Assembly: GCA_029784825.1 (NCBI GenBank)
Contig: JAFMAU010000047.1
Span: forward strand, 1 to 15,350
DNA length: 15,350 nt
Source: Nitrososphaerota archaeon
GTDB lineage: Archaea > Thermoproteota > Nitrososphaeria > Nitrososphaerales > UBA183
Direction: 5' to 3'
The translations under genes were made by a program, and so were the position numbers. The notes beneath the pieces were generated by a model, which did not search any database, was not told where the DNA came from, and was given only the letters and a program-made list of their open reading frames with translations. Positions 1 to 7,478 of the stretch are shown here, piece by piece. How positions within the stretch are numbered: the stretch's first letter is position 1; every line of letters starts with the position of its first letter.

Positions 1-107
1 CTTCCAAAGGCTGGCCGGCTGCGTGCGACTTGCTCATCATGGTCACAGGATGAACGTGGTCTAGCCTTCTCACGGTTGAAACACTGAAATCCTTCAATCG
101 GCTTCGG

Positions 108-124
108 CCCGAAAAAGAAGCGGG
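108..124 (-). terminator. possible hairpin/T-rich terminator after the small membrane gene
   Basis: On the minus strand, about 36 bases past the stop codon at 160-162, a CCCG...CGGG inverted repeat (arms 121-124 and 108-111) encloses a pyrimidine stretch with five consecutive T. Archaeal terminators are often just T-rich tracts, so this could end the transcript of the membrane gene. The stem is only four base pairs, so this is a weak call. Confidence 0.3.
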
Positions 125-159
125 TGGAGCTGCCCGATGCTTGATGGCGCTCCTGCTCA

Positions 160-483
160 CTACGCCTGGCCCTTGATTGTGTATTTGGCGATGAGCGCCC
201 AGATGCCTCCGATGGCGACTAGGACTCCGCCCAGACCGCCCGCGAGGAAGCCGAGCACGGCTAGGACTATGTCGATGGCTTCGTCTTTGACCCGATTCGA
301 TGCGACCAACGCCACCACACCGACTATCACGGTGAGTAAGGGCGTGGTATTGGCAAGGGCGTTACCAAAGGTTCTGAACGAGGTGATGTTGGCTCCCAGG
401 GCGGTGGCCCCGAGGGCGATGGCTACTATTCCGCCGATCAGCAGTATCGCGCGGGAAAGCGAGTATGCATCCTCTTGATTCAT
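160..483 (-). CDS. small hypothetical membrane protein (107 aa)
   Basis: I do not recognise the family. The protein is about 107 residues if it starts at the ATG at 483 (reading MNQEDAYSLSR). An upstream ORF extension to 591 adds a basic stretch that does not look like part of the protein. Three hydrophobic segments are visible, at about residues 10-32, 44-62 and 67-98. The last is very glycine-rich (AGGLGG) and may be a hairpin of two short helices. A short basic tail (KYTIKGQA) follows. A GGGGGTG stretch lies about 10 nt before the ATG and a TATA-like box lies about 30 nt upstream, which supports this start. No catalytic motif is visible. It is a single-gene unit facing away from the phosphate genes, so context says nothing about its role. 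Confidence 0.7.
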   Translation of the reverse strand: MNQEDAYSLSRAILLIGGIVAIALGATALGANITSFRTFGNALANTTPLLTVIVGVVALVASNRVKDEAIDIVLAVLGFLAGGLGGVLVAIGGIWALIAKYTIKGQA

Positions 484-509
484 TCTCTGTTTTTCACCCC
501 CATGGTGCC

Positions 510-517
510 GTTTATGC
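510..517 (-). promoter_or_regulatory. TATA-like box for the small membrane gene
   Basis: The minus strand reads GCATAAAC, centred about 30 nt upstream of the ATG at 483. Archaeal TATA boxes sit about 26 nt before the transcription start, so transcription would begin around 487, just before the start codon. This would give an almost leaderless message and would leave the GGGGGTG stretch (about 493-499) outside the transcript. Confidence 0.4.
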
Positions 518-686
518 CTCAGCTGCAGATAATGCAACATCTTTGAACGAATAGTTGGACGTGACATCAAAGACATGTGTGAAATCTGCAATGTTCAGGT
601 TCGGGCGAGCGGCCTGGCTGACCTGGCGTCTCAGGGAGATGTCCGCTCGGGCCTCGCGCCGATGCGAATTCCCGGGGGTGTACTGT

Positions 687-1724
687 CTATAGTGTCAGCG
701 GCTCCGCCACATTAAGATCGATGGCGATCTCAGCGATGTCAGACCCGTACTCCGCCACCCTCCTGATCCCCTCGAGCATCAGCTTGGTAGACGCAACCTG
801 GGCCCCGCTCATCCTGGGTGCCAACACCTCGCCGCTCAGTTTCTCTTCCATCCGTCCTACTTCCTTGGCCTTCGCAATCGCCTCCTCCGCGAGTTTCTCA
901 TCTAACCTTAGCAAGGATGAAATCGAACTGTCGAACACCTTCCTTGAAAGGGCCGCCATGTCCTGGATCTTTTTCGCCGCGGGTTCGGAAAGCGTCAGCA
1001 GGTTCTCAGCCTGTGCGGCTATGCCTGCCGCGTGGTCAGCGACTCGCTCCGCGCTCTTCACAGCGAGTCTATACCCAAGACAGTCCCTGGTTGAGGTTAG
1101 ACCGATCTCCTGAATCACAGATCTGTCCCTTACTGCTACGTTGAGCTGCCTTAGCAGGAAGTGATAGAACCTGTCCACCTCGTCGTCCCTCTCAATCACT
1201 TCTTCAGCCAGCTCCCTGTTCCCTCCCTGAAGTATCGCGACAGCGTCCGTGAGCATGCCGCCCGCGATTATCGCCATCCGCTCGAACGCCTTCTTTAGCG
1301 GGAGCTCGACATATCCCGAGAGGCACTGCGCCAGAATGGCTCCCTGCGACTCCTCTATGATTTCGACCCCGACCAGCTTCCGTCTGATCCCCTCTCGTAT
1401 GAAGCCGCGGAGCGATGAATCTCCCCTCCCAAGCGTGATTCTCACGGTATCATAACCGGCGAGATAGTAAGAAATGAAATGCCGGAGGAGGAAGTCCTTG
1501 TCCAGCCCCTGTGCTTCCAGTATGGCTCCCGGGTGCTGAACCGCCCTGATGTCCTTCCTGGGAACTATAAGGAGCGAGGAGTCAGGCTGGACCTGCACCG
1601 CGACCGGGTCCTTTGCCTGGAGTCCAACGTCCTTCACCCAGTCTTTGGGGAGAGATACCACGTAGCTGTCTCCTCCTGTCTTCTGAATCTTCCTGAACTC
1701 CTGCCTCTTGGCGTCAGCTACCAA
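687..1724 (-). CDS. AbrB-PhoU phosphate-response regulator
   Basis: This is a predicted DNA-binding regulator of phosphate uptake. Residues about 9-55 form a SpoVT/AbrB-type swapped-hairpin domain (EFRKIQKTGGDSYVVSLPKDW, then VGLQAKDPVAVQV). The rest (about 125-335) is two PhoU-like three-helix repeats; the second ends with a PhoU signature-like stretch, RRVAEYGSDIAEIA. Archaeal proteins of this architecture are annotated as phosphate uptake regulators. The start is the TTG at 1724: an in-frame stop lies five codons upstream (1737-1739), there is no earlier start, and a TATA box centred 29 nt upstream predicts a leaderless transcript beginning there. It diverges from pstS across a 263-bp control region and probably represses or tunes the pst operon and itself. 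A second PhoU without the DNA-binding part closes that operon. Confidence 0.9.
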   Translation of the reverse strand: MVADAKRQEFRKIQKTGGDSYVVSLPKDWVKDVGLQAKDPVAVQVQPDSSLLIVPRKDIRAVQHPGAILEAQGLDKDFLLRHFISYYLAGYDTVRITLGRGDSSLRGFIREGIRRKLVGVEIIEESQGAILAQCLSGYVELPLKKAFERMAIIAGGMLTDAVAILQGGNRELAEEVIERDDEVDRFYHFLLRQLNVAVRDRSVIQEIGLTSTRDCLGYRLAVKSAERVADHAAGIAAQAENLLTLSEPAAKKIQDMAALSRKVFDSSISSLLRLDEKLAEEAIAKAKEVGRMEEKLSGEVLAPRMSGAQVASTKLMLEGIRRVAEYGSDIAEIAIDLNVAEPLTL

Positions 1725-1736
1725 CTTGCCGGTAGC

Positions 1737-1774
1737 TCACAATACACACTATATACCGATTCCTTATCACAATA
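1737..1774. repeat. direct repeat TCACAATA flanking the regulator TATA box
   Basis: The octamer TCACAATA occurs at 1737-1744 and again at 1767-1774, exactly 30 bp apart. The TATA box of the AbrB-PhoU gene (1749-1757) lies between the copies. Near-identical sites at about three helical turns are what an autoregulatory operator would look like, but no protein is known to bind here. Confidence 0.45.
1749..1757 (-). promoter_or_regulatory. TATA box of the AbrB-PhoU gene
   Basis: The minus strand reads GGTATATAG, centred about 29 nt before the TTG at 1724. That spacing places the transcription start within a few bases of the TTG, giving a leaderless mRNA. This agrees with the in-frame stop immediately upstream. 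Confidence 0.6.
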
Positions 1775-1915
1775 TGTCATTGGGTGCGTCGACGCGACGC
1801 GGAACGGTGATTTGAAACGCGTGCGAGAAGGCTCGTGGGGTTGGCCAGGTCTTCGAAGTCAGCTTGGCCTGTGCGTGTGGGTGTTCACCGCTGCTGATTC
1901 TGTCAGGAGAAACAA

Positions 1916-1941
1916 TACTCTATTGTCTTCAATATAGAGTA
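1916..1941. promoter_or_regulatory. 8-bp inverted repeat, candidate operator in the pst control region
   Basis: TACTCTAT (1916-1923) and its exact reverse complement ATAGAGTA (1934-1941) are separated by 10 bp, so the half-sites are 18 bp centre to centre. The element lies 46-72 bp upstream of the pstS ATG, just before the pstS TATA box. Its right arm is itself TATA-like. The position and symmetry suit a dimeric regulator such as the adjacent AbrB-PhoU protein; the binding partner is inferred. Confidence 0.5.
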
Positions 1942-1944
1942 ATT

Positions 1945-1964
1945 CGGCGACCGATAAATCGCCG
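1945..1964 (+). promoter_or_regulatory. pstS TATA box enclosed by a 6-bp inverted repeat
   Basis: CGGCGA (1945-1950) and TCGCCG (1959-1964) are perfect inverted arms around the spacer CCGATAAA. GATAAAT (1953-1959) is the likely TATA box. Its centre is 26 nt before 1982 and 32 nt before the ATG at 1988, so pstS mRNA would have essentially no leader. A protein holding the two arms would cover the TATA box and block TBP. Confidence 0.5.
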
Positions 1965-1987
1965 CTGAATCTTGGTCTCGATTGAAA

Positions 1988-3196
1988 ATGACATCATCGA
2001 CGAAAGCCATAGGAAAGAGACGCGCGATTAGCAGTGCGATACTGAGCGTCGTGGTCGTTGTACTGATGGTGGCGGCCGCGGGAGCCGGATACTTCGCCGC
2101 AGGCATGGCCACAACTACGGTCACATCGACGGTGTATTCGACGACCACCGTATACGCTGGGACAACCACCAGCAGCGGCGTCGAACCATCACTACCGGCC
2201 TCCTTGCCAGCTGCGACCATTTCAGAGACAGGTTCGACCCTGCTCTACCCGCTCTTCAACTACTGGGTGCCGGGTTTCAACTCCACATACTCGAACATCC
2301 AGATCAACACAGCAGGCACCGGGAGCGGCATTGGCATCTCAAGTGCGGCGAAAGGAACCGTCGAGATAGGTGCATCTGACGCTTATCTTCTGCCCGCTCA
2401 GATGAGCCAGTACCCGAACCTCCTCGACATACCGCTCGCGATATCTGCACAGATGATCAACTACAACATCCCAGGACTGTCGGCTTCGACCCATCTCAAC
2501 ATGACGGGGGGAATCCTCTCGTCCATATACAACGGGACCATCAGCTACTGGAACGACCCGGCGATAGCCGCCATCAACCCGGGCGTTACCCTGCCTCACC
2601 AGATCATCCATCCAATCCATAGGTCAGACGGGAGCGGCGACACATTCATCTTCACGACCTACCTCTCTGACACCTCACCCTGGTGGGCGAAACATGTCGG
2701 CTTCGCCACTTCAGTGTCCTTCCCAGGCATCCCCACCGCAGCGGCCTACAACGGCAACGGAGGGATGGTCCAAGGATGTGCACAGACTCCATACTGCATA
2801 GCTTACATCGGCATCAGCTTCCAGTCAAACACCGAAGCTGCAGGTCTCGGATATGCCTACCTTCAGAACAGGGCAGGCAACTTCGTAGACATCACACAGG
2901 CTAACATCCAGGCAGCAGCTTCCCAGATGGTCACTGCGACCCCGCCAAACGAGGCCATTTCGTTGGTCTACGCGCCGGGAGCAAACTCGTACCCCATAAT
3001 CAACTACGAATACGCCATCGTATCAAAGACTCAGGCTGACGCCAACACGGCGCTTGTCGTCAGAACGTTCCTGAACTGGTGCGTTATGCCGGAACACGGC
3101 AACGCTGCCTCCTACCTGAACAAGGTGGGTTTCGTGCCCCTGCCAAGCTCAATCGCATCTCTCAGCTACGCACAGGTCGCGCAGATAGGCCCATAG
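1988..3196 (+). CDS. pstS: phosphate ABC transporter, substrate-binding protein PstS
   Basis: This is the extracytoplasmic phosphate receptor that hands phosphate to the PstCA permease. A basic N-terminus (GKRR) is followed by one hydrophobic segment (about residues 14-39) with no lipobox cysteine, so the protein is probably membrane-anchored. A Thr/Ser-rich linker (about 41-65) is a likely glycosylated stalk. The binding domain shows the PstS phosphate-contact blocks: ETGSTLLYPLF (80-90), TGSGIGISSA plus IGASDAYL (111-134), and RSDGSGDTF (212-220). The length of 402 aa is normal for PstS plus stalk. I chose the ATG at 1988; a TTG two codons upstream (1982) is possible. It is the first gene of pstSCAB-phoU and probably the most highly expressed. 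Confidence 0.95.
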   Translation: MTSSTKAIGKRRAISSAILSVVVVVLMVAAAGAGYFAAGMATTTVTSTVYSTTTVYAGTTTSSGVEPSLPASLPAATISETGSTLLYPLFNYWVPGFNSTYSNIQINTAGTGSGIGISSAAKGTVEIGASDAYLLPAQMSQYPNLLDIPLAISAQMINYNIPGLSASTHLNMTGGILSSIYNGTISYWNDPAIAAINPGVTLPHQIIHPIHRSDGSGDTFIFTTYLSDTSPWWAKHVGFATSVSFPGIPTAAAYNGNGGMVQGCAQTPYCIAYIGISFQSNTEAAGLGYAYLQNRAGNFVDITQANIQAAASQMVTATPPNEAISLVYAPGANSYPIINYEYAIVSKTQADANTALVVRTFLNWCVMPEHGNAASYLNKVGFVPLPSSIASLSYAQVAQIGP

Positions 3197-3210
3197 GCCT
3201 AGAATAGGCC
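3185..3210 (+). repeat. triple ATAGGCC repeat between pstS and pstC
   Basis: ATAGGCC occurs at 3185-3191, 3193-3199 and 3204-3210, spanning the pstS stop codon and the 19-nt gap to pstC. Each copy contains the self-complementary GGCC, so the RNA can form a small GGCC/GGCC hairpin. No Shine-Dalgarno sequence is visible before the pstC ATG. The repeats may mark a processing or pausing site that keeps pstS mRNA above permease mRNA; this is an inference. Confidence 0.35.
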
Positions 3211-3215
3211 CGCGA

Positions 3216-4217
3216 ATGAAGTCAGAAAATGGCGCGAGGAGGAAATCGGATAGGGTCTACGGTACCGCCTCCGCACTGCTGGGAAGCAGCGCGCTCCTTT
3301 TCCTTTTTCTTATTCTTGTTGTGCTGGCGGTGTTCAGCTATCCGTCTATCGTAGTGAACGGGTCGAAGTTCTTCAGCAGCGTGACGTGGAATCCGGGTAT
3401 CTCTACAGAACTGGTGAACATCAATGGCTTTCCGGCCATGTCAGGCGCTTCGTACGGAATGCTTGTCTTTGTCTCGGGCACCCTGATATCGTCAGCGCTC
3501 GCTCTGCTGATCGGGGCCCCTCTAAGCATCGGCGTGGCGGTGTTCCTCGCTACCCTCGCCCCAAAGCGCCTTTCGAAATCCCTGTCCTTCTTCGTTGAAC
3601 TCCTCGCCGGAATCCCGAGCATCGTGTTCGGCTTCTGGGGGATGATTGTCCTCGGCCCTCTGCTGGTAAACGTCATCGAGCCAGCCCTGGCCCAGTATCT
3701 GGGGTTCATCCCTGGATTCGGGGGCCCAGTCTACGGCTACGGACTCCTGGCCTCGGGGGTCATCCTATCCTTGATGATAGTCCCGATAATAGCGGCGATC
3801 AGCAGAGACGCCATGACGCAGACTCCGGTCGAGTTGAAGGAGGCAGGGATGGCGCTCGGGATGACGAACTGGGAGGTGACGCGGAAGATAGTGTTGCCCT
3901 ACGCGAAGACGGCGATTATCGGGTCTCTGGTCCTCGGGCTTGGAAGGGCACTGGGCGAGACCATGGCTGTAGTCATGGTGTCGCAGTCAGCGTTGAACAT
4001 CCTACCAGGGAGCATCTACTACCCGATTAACACCCTTTCAGCCTTCATGGCCGTGAGCTTCGACAGCGCTTTCACCGACCCTTCTGGAATGGAAGTCAGC
4101 GCCCTTGTCGAGCTGGCGCTGGTATTGTTCGTTATCACCACAGCGGTAAACGTTGTCGCGCGCCTGCTTATGCGGCATGGCTTCATCTCTAGCGCAGAGC
4201 ACCTAGTCCAGGTATAG
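3216..4217 (+). CDS. pstC: phosphate ABC transporter permease PstC
   Basis: This is one of the two membrane subunits of the phosphate importer. At 333 aa with six predicted membrane helices (near residues 23-45, 80-110, 120-150, 170-195, 230-255 and 285-315), it has the usual PstC size and topology. The conserved cytoplasmic EAA loop that docks the ATPase reads KEAGMALGMTNWEVTRKIVLP, followed by LGLGRALGETMAV, which is characteristic of PstC. The block ELLAGIPSIVFGFWG is also typical of the family. It starts at the ATG at 3216, 19 nt after pstS. Its stop overlaps the GTG of pstA by one base (TAGTG), so translation of the two permease subunits is probably coupled. Confidence 0.95.
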   Translation: MKSENGARRKSDRVYGTASALLGSSALLFLFLILVVLAVFSYPSIVVNGSKFFSSVTWNPGISTELVNINGFPAMSGASYGMLVFVSGTLISSALALLIGAPLSIGVAVFLATLAPKRLSKSLSFFVELLAGIPSIVFGFWGMIVLGPLLVNVIEPALAQYLGFIPGFGGPVYGYGLLASGVILSLMIVPIIAAISRDAMTQTPVELKEAGMALGMTNWEVTRKIVLPYAKTAIIGSLVLGLGRALGETMAVVMVSQSALNILPGSIYYPINTLSAFMAVSFDSAFTDPSGMEVSALVELALVLFVITTAVNVVARLLMRHGFISSAEHLVQV

Positions 4218-5170
4218 TGAGAAAAATGGGCGTAAGAGATTCGGCTGACGGCGCACAGGCGGGGGGATCAGGCTCCCGGGCAGGCCGCACTGCGCACTGG
4301 GGAGCAGCCCCTCCGGCGAACTACCGACGCAGGAGAATCCTGAACTACGTTATGACAGCTGCTGCCGTCGTCAGCATCTCAGTGGTCATGGTACCGCTGG
4401 CGGACATAGTCTACATGTTCGCCTTGAGGGGGCTTGAAGTGATCTCCTGGGAGAAGCTCACTACGATCACCGTCGGCACCGGCGTCGATTTCGTGGGGGG
4501 TGGCATCGCCAACGCCATAGCCGGTACCGGGCTCCTGGTCGGGCTGGCGACTCTGATTACCGTCCCTCTGGGGCTCGTAGGCGGGATCTACATGGCCGAG
4601 TTCTCGAACAACAACAGGCTGTCAGAAGCGCTCAGGTTCGCCTCTGACGTCATGGCCGGCAACTCCTCAGTGGTAGTCGGGTTCGCCGGGTACCTGGTCT
4701 TCGTCCTGTACTTCGGTTGGGGATACTCCGCGCTGGCGGGCGCACTGACCCTCTCAATCCTGATGTTCCCCTACGTGTTCCGGACTACCGAGCTTGCGCT
4801 GCGCAAGGTCCCCAACGACATTAGGGACGGCGCGAAGGCACTCGGCAGCACGAAGAGCACGACGATAAACAGGCTCACGCTCAGATTCGCGATGCCGGGA
4901 ATCCTGACAGGGATACTCCTTTCAGTGAGCATAGCCCTGAGCGAGACCGCCCCGCTGCTCTTCACGGCCTCTTTCTCCAACTATCTCCCGACTTCGAGCC
5001 TGGTCCACAACCCCGTGGGATATCTCACATACGTGGTGTATGTCTATTCCCTGCTGCCGTCGAGCAGCGCCCACGACCTGGCATATCTGTCGTCCTTCCT
5101 GCTGATTGCAACAATATTTACCATCAACGTAGTTGCAAGGGTGGTGCTCGGGAGGATGTCGAAGGTATAG
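4217..5170 (+). CDS. pstA: phosphate ABC transporter permease PstA
   Basis: This is the second membrane subunit of the phosphate importer and partner of PstC. About 40 polar, glycine-rich N-terminal residues precede the first helix (from about residue 45). Six membrane segments follow. The EAA loop reads RDGAKALGSTKSTTINRL, followed by IALSETAPLLFTA, the PstA version of the conserved ending. MAGNSSVVVGFAGY matches the family block that is usually GxPSIVxG. The protein is 317 aa from the GTG at 4217, which overlaps the last base of the pstC stop. An ATG three codons later (4226) is an alternative. pstB begins directly after its stop codon with no gap. Confidence 0.94.
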   Translation: MRKMGVRDSADGAQAGGSGSRAGRTAHWGAAPPANYRRRRILNYVMTAAAVVSISVVMVPLADIVYMFALRGLEVISWEKLTTITVGTGVDFVGGGIANAIAGTGLLVGLATLITVPLGLVGGIYMAEFSNNNRLSEALRFASDVMAGNSSVVVGFAGYLVFVLYFGWGYSALAGALTLSILMFPYVFRTTELALRKVPNDIRDGAKALGSTKSTTINRLTLRFAMPGILTGILLSVSIALSETAPLLFTASFSNYLPTSSLVHNPVGYLTYVVYVYSLLPSSSAHDLAYLSSFLLIATIFTINVVARVVLGRMSKV

Positions 5171-6034
5171 ATGATGAACGAGGCAAACCACGTCCTGCAC
5201 CCAGCGGCTGGCGGGGGGATGGACGCCCCTGGGCAAGAGGCGTCCCGAACCAGGCAGAAATCTGACCCCTACACAGACCAAGGAGGCCTGATCAGGCTGG
5301 TGGGGCTGAGCGCGTTCTATGGCGCCCAGAAGGTGCTAAACGAAATCTCGCTCTCCATCGCACGCAACCGGGTCACCGTTTTCATGGGGCCGTCGGGTTG
5401 CGGAAAATCGACACTTCTCCGCACGATAAACAGGATGAACGACGGAGTGTCCAGCTTCAGGGTGACCGGCCAAGTCCTCCTCGACGGCGTGGACGTCTAC
5501 TCCAGGAGCGTGGATCCCATATTGCTTCGCACAAAAGTCGGAATGGTGTTCCAGAAGCCGAATCCGTTCCCCATCTCGATATACGACAACGTCGCCTTCG
5601 GTCCGAGGATCCACAAGCTGACGAGTTCCAAGTCGGAGCTCGACCAACTGGTCCGAGACAGCCTTGAGAAGGCAGCCCTATGGGAGGAGGTCAACTCGCG
5701 GCTGAACAAGAGCGCGCTCGAGCTTTCCGGCGGCCAGCAGCAGCGGCTCTGCATCGCCCGCGCGCTCGCAGTCAAGCCTGACGTCATCCTGATGGATGAA
5801 CCGGCTTCGGCTCTCGACCCAGCGTCTACCTCTAAGATAGAAGAGCTGATGGTTGGGCTCCAGAGAAACTACACAGTGGTCCTCGTCACACACAACATGC
5901 AGCAGGCAGCGAGGGTAGGGGACATGGTGGCGTTTCTATACAGGGGCGAAATGGTCGAGTTCGGACCCGCTGACGAGGTCTTCCAGAACCCCAGGGACCC
6001 TTTGACCGAGAAGTACATCCGGGGGACGCTGTAG
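5171..6034 (+). CDS. pstB: phosphate ABC transporter ATP-binding protein PstB
   Basis: This ATPase powers phosphate import. All ABC motifs are intact: Walker A GPSGCGKST (73-81), Q-loop FQKPNPFP (from 127), signature LSGGQQQRL (185-193), Walker B VILMDEP (205-211), D-loop SALD (213-216) and switch His241 in VTHN. FQKPNPFP and EFGP are PstB hallmarks. The reading from the ATG at 5171 carries about 38 extra residues before the ABC fold; PstB proteins are usually near 250 aa. A start at the ATG at 5219, preceded by a GGCGGGGGG stretch, would give 271 aa. The gene abuts pstA, so coupling is likely whichever start is used. Confidence 0.95.
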   Translation: MMNEANHVLHPAAGGGMDAPGQEASRTRQKSDPYTDQGGLIRLVGLSAFYGAQKVLNEISLSIARNRVTVFMGPSGCGKSTLLRTINRMNDGVSSFRVTGQVLLDGVDVYSRSVDPILLRTKVGMVFQKPNPFPISIYDNVAFGPRIHKLTSSKSELDQLVRDSLEKAALWEEVNSRLNKSALELSGGQQQRLCIARALAVKPDVILMDEPASALDPASTSKIEELMVGLQRNYTVVLVTHNMQQAARVGDMVAFLYRGEMVEFGPADEVFQNPRDPLTEKYIRGTL

Positions 6035-6051
6035 TTGGTGGTCGGGTAGCA

Positions 6052-6675
6052 TTGAGACTCATGGATCTGGGGTTGGACCAGCTCAACTCGACCCTGATAG
6101 AGATGGCCAACCTCTCGCAGGCTGCCGTCGCGGCGTCGATCGAAGCATATGTCAAGGGAGGGAAGGGCGCGGAGGTGAAGGAGATGTCCGACCGCCTGCA
6201 GGGGCTCCATCGCCAGGTCAGCGACCTCTCGGTAGAGATGATCGCGAGGTACCAACCCGTGGCTTCAGACCTCAGGTTCCTCAAGGCATGCCTCGAGATC
6301 TCTTACGGCTTCTTCCGGTATGGGAGATACGCGCTTGACATCACCGAGGTTCTCGACATCTTCGGAGACCTCAGAAAATGCGACCACGGATTCGTCGAAA
6401 CGACGGCACAAAAGACACAGGAAATGATCAGGATGAGCGTAGAAGCGTTCTCCAGAAGGGACGTGGAGACGGCGAGGAAGATAGTGGCGCTCGACGACGC
6501 CGTCGATGAAAGCTATAGGCATAACCTCAGGATGACGCTCGAAGCCAAAGGCAACATCAGATGCTCCCTCTCAGCCACGCTGATACTCAGATATCTCGAA
6601 AGAATCGCTGACCACGCGACCTACATCGGGGAGACGGTCGAGTACATTGCGACTGGCGTTGAACCAGTCGGCTAA
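6052..6675 (+). CDS. phoU: phosphate signalling/transport accessory protein PhoU
   Basis: This is a 207-aa all-helical protein with two PhoU three-helix repeats. The signature RYLERIADHATYIGE (about 179-194) matches the family metal-binding E/DxxxD motif. PhoU proteins damp phosphate import and link the transporter to the regulator. It is the last gene of the operon, 17 nt after pstB. The start is uncertain: TTG at 6052 has a GGTGGTC stretch about 9 nt upstream, and the ATG at 6061 is three codons further in. Unlike the regulator at 687-1724 it has no DNA-binding domain, so it probably works through protein contacts. Its stop overlaps by 4 nt the stop of the convergent NAD kinase-like gene. 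Confidence 0.93.
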   Translation: MRLMDLGLDQLNSTLIEMANLSQAAVAASIEAYVKGGKGAEVKEMSDRLQGLHRQVSDLSVEMIARYQPVASDLRFLKACLEISYGFFRYGRYALDITEVLDIFGDLRKCDHGFVETTAQKTQEMIRMSVEAFSRRDVETARKIVALDDAVDESYRHNLRMTLEAKGNIRCSLSATLILRYLERIADHATYIGETVEYIATGVEPVG

Positions 6676-7478
6676 CTTCCGGACGCCTGGTCGAACGATA
6701 TCAGCCTGGTGACCTTCTTTCCCGCACCGATTGTGATTTCGTCCCCCAGCTCTACTTTCACCCCCGCGCGTCCGTCCGAAGCGCCGTAGAGCCTGGCATC
6801 CGCCATCCTGAACAGGGACAGCCGTATCTTGCTCTCCCATGGAACTCGATACCGTAACGGGCGAACCGTCGACCCTTCGCGTTCGGTGAAAGTCGGCGAC
6901 ACATGACAGACGCCCACTTCGTCCCCTGCAATGCTCGAGTGCGCCCGGGGGTCCATCGAGTCTCCTTTGATCCTGTCCAGGTAAGAGTAGTATCCTGATG
7001 CTCCTGCCTGCGTAGAAACCACGACCCCGTCGCCGATGGCCACTTCGTTGATGCTGATCCCTGGGCCGGCGACCACCACCTTGTACCTGATGCAGGTGCT
7101 GTCGCTCCCTCTCTGCAGGTAGACGTCGGTGAACACCTCGTCGAGGAGCTTCCCGTTCTTGGAGACGGCGAGTCTCTTGTGCACTTCGACCGAGTACTCT
7201 CTCTTCTTTATCCTCTGAAGGACGTCAGGGAGCTCGTCATAGGCTACCCTTGCCATGTGCGCCCTCGATCCTGTTACGCCGTTCGACCTTACTCCGACGA
7301 ACAGGAGCGGTATGTCCTCGGTCCTTCCGTAACGGCTGAACCGCCCGTCGCCCCCCACAACGATGCCGAAGTCAGCCCCCCTGTCTCCCACTTCGATACC
7401 CGCGCCTGCCACAAGTGCCTTGAGCTCATCGGGCGGGACCTTGGGAACCCCGCTGTCGAGCAAGAGCTTCGTTTTCAT
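6672..7478 (-). CDS. divergent NAD kinase-like protein
   Basis: This probably phosphorylates NAD to NADP, the only route to NADPH. The ATP-NAD kinase layout is visible: GGDG at 42-45 (here GGDGRF instead of the usual GGDGT), LLFVGVRSNGVTG in place of the I-G-I-N-x-G-x-x-G-F block, LLDEV where the family normally has an NE pair, and GDGVVVSTQAGASGYYSYL matching the GDGxIVSTPTGSTAYS loop. The 268-aa length is normal. The start is the ATG at 7478, sharing ATGA with the stop of the DUF72 gene, so translation is coupled. The substitutions fall in substrate-binding motifs, so activity may be altered; a relative of NAD kinase with another substrate is possible. The 3' end overlaps phoU by 4 nt, tail to tail. 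Confidence 0.72.
   Translation of the reverse strand: MKTKLLLDSGVPKVPPDELKALVAGAGIEVGDRGADFGIVVGGDGRFSRYGRTEDIPLLFVGVRSNGVTGSRAHMARVAYDELPDVLQRIKKREYSVEVHKRLAVSKNGKLLDEVFTDVYLQRGSDSTCIRYKVVVAGPGISINEVAIGDGVVVSTQAGASGYYSYLDRIKGDSMDPRAHSSIAGDEVGVCHVSPTFTEREGSTVRPLRYRVPWESKIRLSLFRMADARLYGASDGRAGVKVELGDEITIGAGKKVTRLISFDQASGS

Noticed and set aside
534..576. Imperfect CTTTGA/TCAAAG inverted repeat upstream of the small membrane gene
   Set aside because: The arms are six bases with a 20-nt loop, which is within chance expectation and shows no link to a promoter.
1826..1870. GGCCA...TGGCC stem region in the pst control region considered as a tRNA or small RNA
   Set aside because: There is no T arm or anticodon arm and the pairing is too short.
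1479..1937. Plus-strand open frame of 152 codons
   Set aside because: It lies mostly antisense to the AbrB-PhoU gene, has a non-protein-like composition, and its 3' part crosses the promoter region.
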